Positions 1 to 7,846 of a stretch of 64,000 bases of DNA are shown piece by piece. The translations under genes were made by a program, and so were the position numbers. The stretch comes from Verticiella alkaliphila (GTDB lineage: Bacteria; Pseudomonadota; Gammaproteobacteria; Burkholderiales; Burkholderiaceae_B). The stretch lies in assembly GCF_018904615.1 (NCBI RefSeq), contig NZ_JADCNH010000003.1, positions 177,247 to 241,246 on the forward strand, given 5' to 3'. How positions within the stretch are numbered: position 1 is the first letter of the stretch; every line of letters begins with the position of its first letter. The notes beneath the pieces are model-generated. The model worked only from the letters and a program-made list of their open reading frames with translations. It was not told where the DNA came from and ran no database searches.

Positions 1-3000
1 CCTCGGCACCTTCCGCACTCAGCAGCTCGGCGAACGCTTCCCGGGTCTCGGGTGTGTCCTCCACCAGCAGCAGACGGCAGCCCGCCAGGCCGACGGGGTC
101 GCTGGCCGCGGCGGGCGCTTCGCTCTCGCCACCGGCGTGCAGCGGCAACCACACCGTGAAGGTGGCACCCCGGCCCTCGCCCTCGGAAGCCGCCTGCACC
201 CAGCCGCCATGGGCTTCGGCCACCTGCCGCACGAGCGCGAGGCCAATGCCCAGCCCGCCTGTGCGCCGCGTGGTGCGGGAATCGGCCTGCCGGAACATGT
301 CGAAAACGCGCGGCAGGAAATCCGAGGCGATGCCCTGCCCGGTATCCTGCACGCGCAGCAGGCAGTACCGGCCTTCCTGGATCACCGAGAACGACACCGA
401 GCCTTCATTCGTGAACTTCAGGGCATTGCTGAGCAGGTTCCACGCGATCTGCTCGATGCGCACGGGATCGCAATACACCTCCAGATCGCCCGTCTCGATC
501 TTGGCCTCGAGCGTGAGGCCGCGCTGCAAGGCCTCGGCCTGCGCGGCCTGGGCGATGGGCGTGAGCAGACGCGCGAGCGGCACGCGGCGCGGGTGCAGCG
601 AGAACTTGCCGGTCTGCATGCGCGACAGATCCAGCAGATCGTCGATGATCTTCGCCTGGCCGGCCACCGTCTGGCAGATGGTGTCGGCCGCGCGCGCTAC
701 GGCCGGCACGGCACGCGCCTCGGGCAGACGACGCAGCAGCTCGGCGTTGACGTGGATGAGGTTGAGCGGGTGCTTCAACTCGTGCGACATCACCGCAAGG
801 AACTCGTCCTTCATGTCGCGGGCGGCCTCGGCCGCATGGCGCACGCTCTGCTCATGGCGCAGCATGGCCTCGCGCGCGGCCTCGGCCTGCCGTGCCTGCG
901 TGGCGTCCTGGCAGATCTTGGCGTAGCCCGCGGTGTCGTCCGTTTCCAGGCGCGTGGTGGCCACCGCACCCCAGAAGCCCACGCCGTCCTTGCGCACGCA
1001 GGCGTACTCGGCTTCCACGCGGCCCTGACGGCGCGCCTCGGCAAGCTCCCAGGCCGGGCGTCCGGCATCGCGCTCGTTGCCCGCGAACAAGGCGTCGTGG
1101 TGCATGCCCACCGCCTCGTCCTCGCGCCAGCCGTACACATTCACCGCCCCCGCATTCCAGCTGGTGATGATGCCGGCGTCGTCCAGCGTGATGATGGCGT
1201 AGCTGCGCGCGCTGTCGATCACCGCGCGCAAGAGCTTCTCGCTGCGCTGCACGCTCGCCTGCGCGGCACGGTGCTCGGTCACGTCGATGAACGTCATCAC
1301 CGCGCCTTCGACCTGATTCTCCGTGGTGCGGTAGGGCAATGTTCGTACAAATAGGCAGCGTCCGTTCACCGTCGTGATGTCACGCTCCACCACGTGGCGC
1401 GCGGCCACGGCGGCGGTCACGTCCTCGGCCAGCGTCTCGTAGTTCAGGCGATGGGTGATGTCCAGCAGCGGGCGGCCCACGTCCTGCGGCAGCAGGTTGA
1501 ACCAGTCCGTGGCGCGTGGCGTGAAGCGCTTGATGCACAAGGCGCGGTCCACGAAGATGGTCGGGATCTCGGTGGAGGCAATGAGATTCTGCAGATCGTC
1601 ATTGATCTTGCTGATCTCCTCCACCTTGGTCTTCATCTCGTGGTTGACGGTGACGAGCTCCTCGTTGAGCGACTGGAGCTCTTCCTTGCTGGTTTCGAGC
1701 TCCTCGGAAGCGCTGCGTAGCTCCTCGTTGGCAGACTGCAGCTCTTCGTTGGACGCGCGAGTCTCTTCGTGGAAGGTCTCGGAGCGCTCCAGGGTTTCCT
1801 GCAGCTGCTGGCGCGTGCGCTGCAGTTCTTCCTCGAGCTGCGCAAGCACGCGGTCATGGCCATCCTGCCCGTCGTCCTGATCGCTCTCACGCGATACCGG
1901 ATCGGCCTCCTCGAAGCTCACGAGCAGATAGCCCAGGCCCGTGGTCTCGTCACGGTAGGGCTGGGCCGCCACCGATACGGCACGGGCCGAACCTTCGATC
2001 TCCATGACGACGGCCGGCGCATGCGCGCGCTGGCCGGTACGCTCGGCCTGAAACAGCACGCTGCGCACGCCCGGGCGCAACGGCTCGGCCACGAGTTTCA
2101 GCAGCTCGTGCGAGGGCTCGCCGCTCGAGAGCCGCAGAAAGCGCCCCGCGCCGCGCGCGGTATGTACCAACATGCCGTTCTCGTCCACCAGCACACTGGG
2201 AGGCGAGCTCTGCTGCTGCGCATAGAGATGGATGTCGGCAAACGAGGGCCGGGGCGCGCTCACGCCCACGGGCTTGATGCCGCGCTCTGTGAGCGGCGCA
2301 TCGCCCAGGCGCATCGAGGGCGCCGAGCGCGCCTTGGTGGTGGTCTTGACCGCCCGGTAGATGCGGTTCTTGCGATCGACCAGCGTGAAGCGGTGCGGCG
2401 CGGCATCCGCCGATTCGGAGGTGCCCAGGATCAGGTGCCCGCCCGGGCGCAACGAGAAGTGCAGCGTCTCCAGGATCTCGCGCTGGACGTCGCGCTCCAG
2501 GTAGATCAGCAGATTGCGGCAACTCACGATGTCCAGTCGCGAGAACGGGGCATCGCGCAGGATGTTGTGCGTGGCAAAGAGAATCTTGTCGCGCACGCCC
2601 TTGCGCACCTTGTAGTGCTCGTCCTCGCGCACGAAGAAACGGCTCAGCCGCCCAGGCGGCACGTCGGTCACGATGGATTCCGGATACAGGCCGGTGCGCG
2701 CGATGGCGATGCCGCGCTCGTCGATGTCCGTGCCGAAGACCTGAATGTTGGGCGGACGCGGATGACGATCGGCCTGCTCGCACAGCAGCATGGTGAGCGA
2801 ATAGGCTTCCTCGCCGGTGGCGCAACCCGGCACCCACACCCGCACGGAATCCTCGGCCGTGGCGTTGCGGAACAGCGGCACGATGACGTCGCGCTCGATC
2901 GTCTCGAAGGCCTCACGATCCCGAAAGAAGTTCGTGACGCTGATCAGCATGTCCTGCAGGAGCGGCTGGGCTTCCGCGGTGTGGGCCGCGAGGTAATCCC

Positions 3001-3862
3001 GGTACGCCGCCAGATCGGCGGTGTTCGTCACCTGCATGCGCCGCTCGATCCGGCGCAGCACGGTGGCCCGCTTGTAATGGCGAAAATCGTTGCGGGTCTC
3101 GCGGAACAACATCTCCAGGATGTCTTCCAGCGCCTGCTCGGTACCGGCCGAGCGCTCAGGCGGCGGCGGATCGGGGTATTCCATCGGGTCCTCGCTCGCC
3201 TGCGGCATTTCCATGTCCTTGGCATTGCGCCAGATATCCATGACCTTGGCGGCGATCTGCGCCACCGGCAGCACGATGTCGACCAAGCCCGTGGCGATCG
3301 CCGCCTGGGGCATGCCGGCGTGTTCCGCCTCCTCGGGGGATTGGGCAATCGTCACCCCGCCTTGTTCCTTCACCCGCGCAATGCCGACCGAACCATCCGC
3401 GCCCGTCCCCGAGAGCACCACCGCGATCGCCCGCTCGCGATGCACCGTGCCCAGCGAGCGAAAGAACAAGTCCACGCTGGCATGCCGCTCGCCGTGCGCG
3501 CGCGCGAGCGGCGACAGGCGCAGATAGCTGTCGTTCATCGTCAGCATCTTGCTGGGCGGGATCACATACACGTGATCCGGCTCGACGATCACCGGCCGGG
3601 TCACCTGCAGCACCTTCATGTTCGTATGCCGCTGCAGGATCTCGGCCGCCTGGCTCACGTGCCGGGGCGACAGATGCAGGATCACCACGAACGCCATGCC
3701 GGTGTTGTCCGGGCAGTGCGCGAGGAACTGCGTGACCGCGCGCATGCCGCCTGCCGAGCCGCCCAGGCCCACCACGGGAAACCCGAGCCGACTCTGGATC
3801 AGCGTGGATTTCTCCTCCGGGTCCAGCGGCACTTCCGGGGATGTCGGGGGCAGGCGACTCAT
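1..3862 (-). CDS. CheB-CheR-PAS-histidine kinase-receiver fusion (partial, 3' end outside window)
   Basis: Reading down from the ATG at 3862 gives an open frame of about 1287 codons to the window edge. Order: CheB-type methylesterase (about residues 15-200; Ser motif GLGGSAGG, His in HLSPRH, Asp in GTGADGSVG), CheR-type methyltransferase (about 215-480; SAM motif VPGCATGEEAYS, then SCRNLLIYL), a Glu-rich coiled coil (about 620-710), two PAS domains, HisKA with His1027 in VMSHELKHPLN, HATPase_c (NLLSNALKF, DTGQGIA, GGLGIGLALV) and the start of a receiver domain (LLLVEDTPE). GAAGGA lies just upstream of the start. The family couples CheB/CheR-like modules to two-component signalling outside classical chemotaxis. 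No other che gene is visible. The signal it senses is unknown. Confidence 0.93.
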   Translation of the reverse strand, partial: MSRLPPTSPEVPLDPEEKSTLIQSRLGFPVVGLGGSAGGMRAVTQFLAHCPDNTGMAFVVILHLSPRHVSQAAEILQRHTNMKVLQVTRPVIVEPDHVYVIPPSKMLTMNDSYLRLSPLARAHGERHASVDLFFRSLGTVHRERAIAVVLSGTGADGSVGIARVKEQGGVTIAQSPEEAEHAGMPQAAIATGLVDIVLPVAQIAAKVMDIWRNAKDMEMPQASEDPMEYPDPPPPERSAGTEQALEDILEMLFRETRNDFRHYKRATVLRRIERRMQVTNTADLAAYRDYLAAHTAEAQPLLQDMLISVTNFFRDREAFETIERDVIVPLFRNATAEDSVRVWVPGCATGEEAYSLTMLLCEQADRHPRPPNIQVFGTDIDERGIAIARTGLYPESIVTDVPPGRLSRFFVREDEHYKVRKGVRDKILFATHNILRDAPFSRLDIVSCRNLLIYLERDVQREILETLHFSLRPGGHLILGTSESADAAPHRFTLVDRKNRIYRAVKTTTKARSAPSMRLGDAPLTERGIKPVGVSAPRPSFADIHLYAQQQSSPPSVLVDENGMLVHTARGAGRFLRLSSGEPSHELLKLVAEPLRPGVRSVLFQAERTGQRAHAPAVVMEIEGSARAVSVAAQPYRDETTGLGYLLVSFEEADPVSRESDQDDGQDGHDRVLAQLEEELQRTRQQLQETLERSETFHEETRASNEELQSANEELRSASEELETSKEELQSLNEELVTVNHEMKTKVEEISKINDDLQNLIASTEIPTIFVDRALCIKRFTPRATDWFNLLPQDVGRPLLDITHRLNYETLAEDVTAAVAARHVVERDITTVNGRCLFVRTLPYRTTENQVEGAVMTFIDVTEHRAAQASVQRSEKLLRAVIDSARSYAIITLDDAGIITSWNAGAVNVYGWREDEAVGMHHDALFAGNERDAGRPAWELAEARRQGRVEAEYACVRKDGVGFWGAVATTRLETDDTAGYAKICQDATQARQAEAAREAMLRHEQSVRHAAEAARDMKDEFLAVMSHELKHPLNLIHVNAELLRRLPEARAVPAVARAADTICQTVAGQAKIIDDLLDLSRMQTGKFSLHPRRVPLARLLTPIAQAAQAEALQRGLTLEAKIETGDLEVYCDPVRIEQIAWNLLSNALKFTNEGSVSFSVIQEGRYCLLRVQDTGQGIASDFLPRVFDMFRQADSRTTRRTGGLGIGLALVRQVAEAHGGWVQAASEGEGRGATFTVWLPLHAGGESEAPAAASDPVGLAGCRLLLVEDTPETREAFAELLSAEGAE

Positions 3863-3951
3863 CAAGCGTCCTTCAAAGGATCCCGACGCGTGCGCGCCGA
3901 GGGAAGCGGGTCACAGCAATGCCCATACCTCGGGCGTTCTCTATAAGAAGT

Positions 3952-5166
3952 CTAGCCGCCCTCGATCAGGCGGGCGTAGGCCGGCAGACACACCTGGCGC
4001 AAGTCGTAATGCTCCACCACCGTCCGGCGGGCTTCTCGGCGCATGGCGTCGTAAGCCTCGGGTCGGGCAAGCATGTCGACGACCGCGTCTGCCAGGGCGT
4101 CGCGATCGAAGAAATCCACCAGTCGGCCATTCTCGCCATCGCGCACCACGTCAAGCACCGGCGCCGTACGCGAGGCCACCAGGGGCGCGCCTGCGCTCAT
4201 GGCCTCCAGCATGGACCACGACAGCACGAAGGGATACGTCAAATAGACATGGCAGCGCGTGATCTGCATCATGCGCAGGAAGACTTGCCGCGAGACCTGA
4301 CCCATGAAGTGCACGCGCGCGGGATCGAGTTCGCTTGCCACCTCTGACAGATAGCGCTGCCGAAAGCCGCCCTCGTCAGGTTTGGCCCCATAGCTCACGC
4401 CATCGCCGCCAATGATGAAGACGCGCACGTTGGGGCGCTCGCGCAGGATGCGCGGCAGCGTGCGCATGAAGACGTGATAGCCACGCACCGGCTCCAGATT
4501 GCGCGCCACGAAGGTCAGTACCTCGTCGCCCGGACGCATCGTGATGCCACGATCCGGCAGCCCGACCTGGGCGGCCGGATCCGGCGCCACTTCGTCGGTA
4601 TCGATGCCTTCGTGCAACACCTGCGTCTTGGCCTGGGCCCACGCGGGCAGCCTGCTCGCCTGCCAGGGCGTGGCGGCAATGCCCACGTCCATGGCTTCCA
4701 TGGCCAGCAGCAGATTGGCATTCTTGGCCTGCAGGCGGGCCTCGTCATCCAGCGAAGGCACCGGGAATTCCGGATCGAATCCCATCTCCTGGCCGCGCAC
4801 CCGGTAGTAGTACTCCATCAGGCAGATCAGACGGGCGTCCGGGAACACCGCTTTCAGGTACATGGCCTCGCCCCAGCCCGGGTGACACACGATCACCCGC
4901 GGCGAGAAGCCCTGCTTCTGCAACTGCACCGCCGCCTGCGCGCAGGCTTCCCCGCGCAACACCTTGGATTCGAACTCGCGCGCGAGGGGATGCACGTCCT
5001 TGCCGTTACCGCGCTTGACGCCATACCAGAGAATCTTCACACCCGGCAGGGTCTCGTCCGTGCGGTTCATACCCAGCGCGACGACACGGTGCCCGCGCGC
5101 GGCCAGGAAGGGCGCCACGTGACGGAACTGACCCGGGAAATTCTGGTGAACGAACAACACATCCAT
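3952..5166 (-). CDS. GT4-family glycosyltransferase
   Basis: 404 aa. The start (MDVLFVHQNFPGQFRH) has the N-terminal strand and PGQ/RH signature common in GT4 retaining glycosyltransferases. The second Rossmann half begins near TFVARNLEPVRGYHVF and carries the sugar-nucleotide motif region SWSMLEAMSAGAPLVAS (E-x7-E-like). The enzyme is expected to act in the cytoplasm, moving a sugar from a nucleotide donor to a glycan acceptor; donor and acceptor cannot be read from sequence. It is transcribed away from the 325-aa protein and RTX-like protein genes, across an intergenic region holding a perfect CRP-type palindrome. Its G+C and codon use are host-like, unlike the glycosyltransferases after 12.5 kb. 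Confidence 0.9.
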   Translation of the reverse strand: MDVLFVHQNFPGQFRHVAPFLAARGHRVVALGMNRTDETLPGVKILWYGVKRGNGKDVHPLAREFESKVLRGEACAQAAVQLQKQGFSPRVIVCHPGWGEAMYLKAVFPDARLICLMEYYYRVRGQEMGFDPEFPVPSLDDEARLQAKNANLLLAMEAMDVGIAATPWQASRLPAWAQAKTQVLHEGIDTDEVAPDPAAQVGLPDRGITMRPGDEVLTFVARNLEPVRGYHVFMRTLPRILRERPNVRVFIIGGDGVSYGAKPDEGGFRQRYLSEVASELDPARVHFMGQVSRQVFLRMMQITRCHVYLTYPFVLSWSMLEAMSAGAPLVASRTAPVLDVVRDGENGRLVDFFDRDALADAVVDMLARPEAYDAMRREARRTVVEHYDLRQVCLPAYARLIEGG

Positions 5167-5603
5167 GACGCGGCACTCAGACAGATTTCGGCCCGACCGG
5201 ATGGGGCACTGACGGGCGATGGTAGCGCATCACCCTGCGGGGCTTGTGACGCGTTGATGCTGCACGCATTGACAAACACCGCTTCTACAAAAACGCAACC
5301 CAGGTTTACGCGATAGTTCCCGCATAGATGTAAATATACGCAACAACTGCAATGTGACGATCGTCACATGCGGTGAAGTTGATTGCCACTTTCTTGAGCA
5401 AATATCCGGCGATTAAATGACCGAATGTAACTTAACGTCTGCTAAAGTTGCATAAGCGGCCTAGATCTATCAAATAACTATCCACATCTCACGCCCTATT
5501 CACTAGTCTCGCCTTGTTGGCACTACACCCCTGGGCTAAGATTTGTCGCAGTCAGGGATGCCGCAATGCAAGTCTCCGCCGCATCTTTCCATCGAGTCTC
5601 CCC
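5167..5603. other. Divergent intergenic region, AT-rich
   Basis: A 437-bp gap between divergent genes. The part from about 5270 to 5520 is much richer in A+T than the flanks and probably holds promoters for both directions. It contains the CRP-type palindrome listed separately. An in-frame extension upstream of 5604 exists but lacks a convincing ribosome-binding site and is not taken as coding. Confidence 0.6.
5353..5368. promoter_or_regulatory. Perfect CRP/Vfr-type binding site
   Basis: TGTGACGATCGTCACA is a perfect match to the CRP consensus TGTGA-N6-TCACA, and the symmetry extends one base each side (5352-5369). It lies about 185 bp before the GT4 start at 5166 and about 235 bp before the start at 5604, so it could control either or both directions. 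CRP/FNR-family control of surface genes is known; control here is inferred. Confidence 0.65.
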
Positions 5604-6581
5604 ATGTCCACGTCCAAGTCCGATAACGCCGCCTATGCCAATCTGCGTCTGAACTCCCGAGTTCTCGCGTTGGAAGTGGGTATGTATATCGTCCGGTATG
5701 CCAGCGAGCTGCCGGCGGGCGAGGAAGTGGCCATCACCCTGCAGCAGGCGCCGCTGGGCAAAGGCTCGGTGGACTTGTTCCCCGCCGAAGGCGTCGCGCG
5801 TAACACGCTCTCCAAGCTGGGCGATTGCGTGATCATTCGCGTCAAGGGCGACACGGGCGCACTGCTGGTGACCGAATACCACATGGCCGGCCAGCGCCCG
5901 CGCGAGGTGAACCTGCGCGTGGATCGCATCGACACGAGCGAGAACCTGCTCAAGCGCGCCCCGGCCGAGCCGCCGCGCGTGCTGGTGGATTCGGCAAGCC
6001 CCGCCGTACCCGCACCCGTCATCGCGCCGGCTGCCGTGCGCACGTCGCCCCTGCAGAAGGCCGAGCCGCCCCGCCTGCCGCCCGAGCTTGCGCCGGCCGC
6101 CGCCGTGCCGCTCAGCCTGGAAGGCCACATCGAACGCCGTGGCGATGTCTCGGTGGATTCCGGCTGGCTCGGCAATCCGCAAGGCAACGCCCGCCTCGAA
6201 GGCTTCACCATTCACTGGCCCGGCAAGCCTGAGGGCGTGGATCTCGCCTACAGCGTGCGCGTACAGGGCCAGGGCAAGCAGCCCGCGGCGCTCTCCGGCC
6301 GCTTTGCCGGCACGCGCCAGAAGGCCGCCGGCATTACCGCTATCACATTCGGGCTCGTGGGTCCGAAGCAGAAACAGTTTCAGCTGGACGGACAGGTGGT
6401 GTTCTCGGGTGCTCCCCCGCAAACCATCCTGAACGGCCACGAAATCGCCAGCCCCACCGGGCTGGACCCTCTCGTCGCCATCTCGCTGGCCATCGTCCCC
6501 AAGTCCGAGGCAAACGCCCCCCGCTATCAGTCTCCTTGGGAAGACCCGGCCATCACCAAAATCTACAAGGCTCAGGGTTGA
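5604..6581 (+). CDS. Hypothetical protein, 325 aa, upstream of RTX-like surface protein
   Basis: I do not recognise a family. The ATG at 5604 (MSTSKSDNAAYANLRLN) is preferred because the upstream in-frame extension has unlike composition. Residues 1-110 look like a compact alpha/beta domain. Residues about 115-165 are rich in Pro and Ala and look like a linker. The C-terminal part from about 175 (LSLEGHIERRGDVSVDSGW) has alternating polar and hydrophobic residues like a beta-rich domain. No signal peptide or membrane segment is evident. It ends 31 bp before the RTX/DUF4214 gene in the same direction, so co-transcription and a role in production, secretion or modification of that protein are plausible but unproven. 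Confidence 0.8.
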   Translation: MSTSKSDNAAYANLRLNSRVLALEVGMYIVRYASELPAGEEVAITLQQAPLGKGSVDLFPAEGVARNTLSKLGDCVIIRVKGDTGALLVTEYHMAGQRPREVNLRVDRIDTSENLLKRAPAEPPRVLVDSASPAVPAPVIAPAAVRTSPLQKAEPPRLPPELAPAAAVPLSLEGHIERRGDVSVDSGWLGNPQGNARLEGFTIHWPGKPEGVDLAYSVRVQGQGKQPAALSGRFAGTRQKAAGITAITFGLVGPKQKQFQLDGQVVFSGAPPQTILNGHEIASPTGLDPLVAISLAIVPKSEANAPRYQSPWEDPAITKIYKAQG

Positions 6582-6612
6582 TCTCCTGATGCCTTCCTGG
6601 AGCTAAATTCAC

Positions 6613-7650
6613 ATGCAATACGATCAACTCAATTCGGGTTCCGTTGTTACCCAGAGCCTGACCGCCAACGAGCGTATCAACGATGCCACGCTCGCTGCCA
6701 TCACGTCGATCCTGAACATCAGCGAAGAGTCCCAAGTCACCGTTGGCGCCTGGAATGGCGTCGATGCCGTCAACGCGCCGGTCGGCACGGATCCCGAGCT
6801 CGTCGTCATCACCCCCGATGCCGACAGCACCGATCCGATCTCCTTCACCACGCTGCCTGACGCCGTGGACAACGCGCCCGTCACCGTGTTCGACACGGAT
6901 CGTGACGTGACCGCGACGTTCGAAGCCTCCGTCGAGCGCGTCGTCGTGCTGGGCAACGGCAACGACCTCATCACGATCAACGGTGATGCCAACGCCACGG
7001 TGACTTCCGGTGCCGGCAACGACACCATCATCACGTCGGCTGGCGACGACCAGATCATCCTCACGCAGGGTGACAACTCGGTCGAAACCGGCGCTGGCGC
7101 TGACACCGTCTTCGGTGGCACCGGCTACGACGTCGTCAACGTGGGCGGTGCAGCCGAAGACTGGAACGTCGACATCGTCGACGGCCAGATCGTGATGACC
7201 CGCGTCGATGACGAAACGAACAGCCTGACGGCCAGCAACGTCAACTTCATCCAGCTGGACGACGGCGACTCCATCGCCATCGCCTACGCTTCGGACGAAG
7301 CCGAGACGCTGCGCCTGTACCAAGCCACCCTGGGCCGCGCTGCGGACCACGAAGGCGCCAAGTACTGGCTGGAAGACCTGAACGACCGCGGCTACTCGTC
7401 CACCGAGATCGCCAACGCGTTCCTGTTCACGGAAGAAGGCCAAGCGCTGGCCGCTCTGGACGACGATGCCTTCGTGGCCGCGCTCTACCAGAACGCCCTG
7501 GGCCGTGAAGGCGCCGAATCCGAACTCGCCTACTGGACGGACACGCTCGAGAACGGTGCAGACCGTGCCGACGTGATCGTCGCGATCGCGAATTCGAACG
7601 AAGGCGAAGAGTCGATCGTCAACGTGAAGTACATCGACGGCCTCGTGTAA
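6613..7650 (+). CDS. RTX-like, DUF4214-containing secreted/surface protein
   Basis: 345 aa, acidic, no Cys and no Sec signal peptide. Residues about 110-172 carry degenerate glycine/aspartate nonapeptides (LGNGNDLITI, SGAGNDTIIT, ETGAGADTVFGGTGYD) like the calcium-binding repeats of type I-secreted proteins. Residues about 231-330 hold two DUF4214 units (LYQATLGRAADHEGAKYWLE; LYQNALGREGAESELAYW). The lack of an N-terminal signal and the RTX repeats fit C-terminal-signal type I export, but no T1SS genes are in the window. Strongly uniform C-ending codons and a strong terminator downstream suggest high expression. It sits among glycosyltransferases, so it may be an S-layer-like or glycosylated surface protein (inference). 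Confidence 0.85.
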   Translation: MQYDQLNSGSVVTQSLTANERINDATLAAITSILNISEESQVTVGAWNGVDAVNAPVGTDPELVVITPDADSTDPISFTTLPDAVDNAPVTVFDTDRDVTATFEASVERVVVLGNGNDLITINGDANATVTSGAGNDTIITSAGDDQIILTQGDNSVETGAGADTVFGGTGYDVVNVGGAAEDWNVDIVDGQIVMTRVDDETNSLTASNVNFIQLDDGDSIAIAYASDEAETLRLYQATLGRAADHEGAKYWLEDLNDRGYSSTEIANAFLFTEEGQALAALDDDAFVAALYQNALGREGAESELAYWTDTLENGADRADVIVAIANSNEGEESIVNVKYIDGLV

Positions 7651-7690
7651 TCCACGGGTAGTCGATCCCCGGGCCGATACGGCCTGGGGG

Positions 7691-7726
7691 CATTTGGAAA
7701 GGGGCCGCAAGGCCCCTTTCCAAATG
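7691..7726 (+). terminator. Strong hairpin terminator after RTX-like gene
   Basis: Two perfect 16-bp arms (7691-7706 and 7711-7726) flank a GCAA tetraloop, a GNRA-type loop. It starts 41 bp after the RTX-like gene. No long T-run follows, so it could also protect mRNA 3' ends. Confidence 0.75.
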
Positions 7727-7846
7727 TGGAAGGCCCCCCGCAGGGCCTCTCTTCTGGTCCAGGGCCTGCCGCACCGCCCTGTCGCCCTGGCCGTGCCCTG
7801 CCCGCGGCCCGGGCGCCGATTCCAGGGCAGTCCGGCACGTTTCGCT

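Noticed and set aside
1769..3946. Long plus-strand frame of 725 codons
   Set aside because: It is antisense to the CheB-CheR-kinase gene, which has clear domains; its His/Arg-rich composition is the usual GC-rich shadow.
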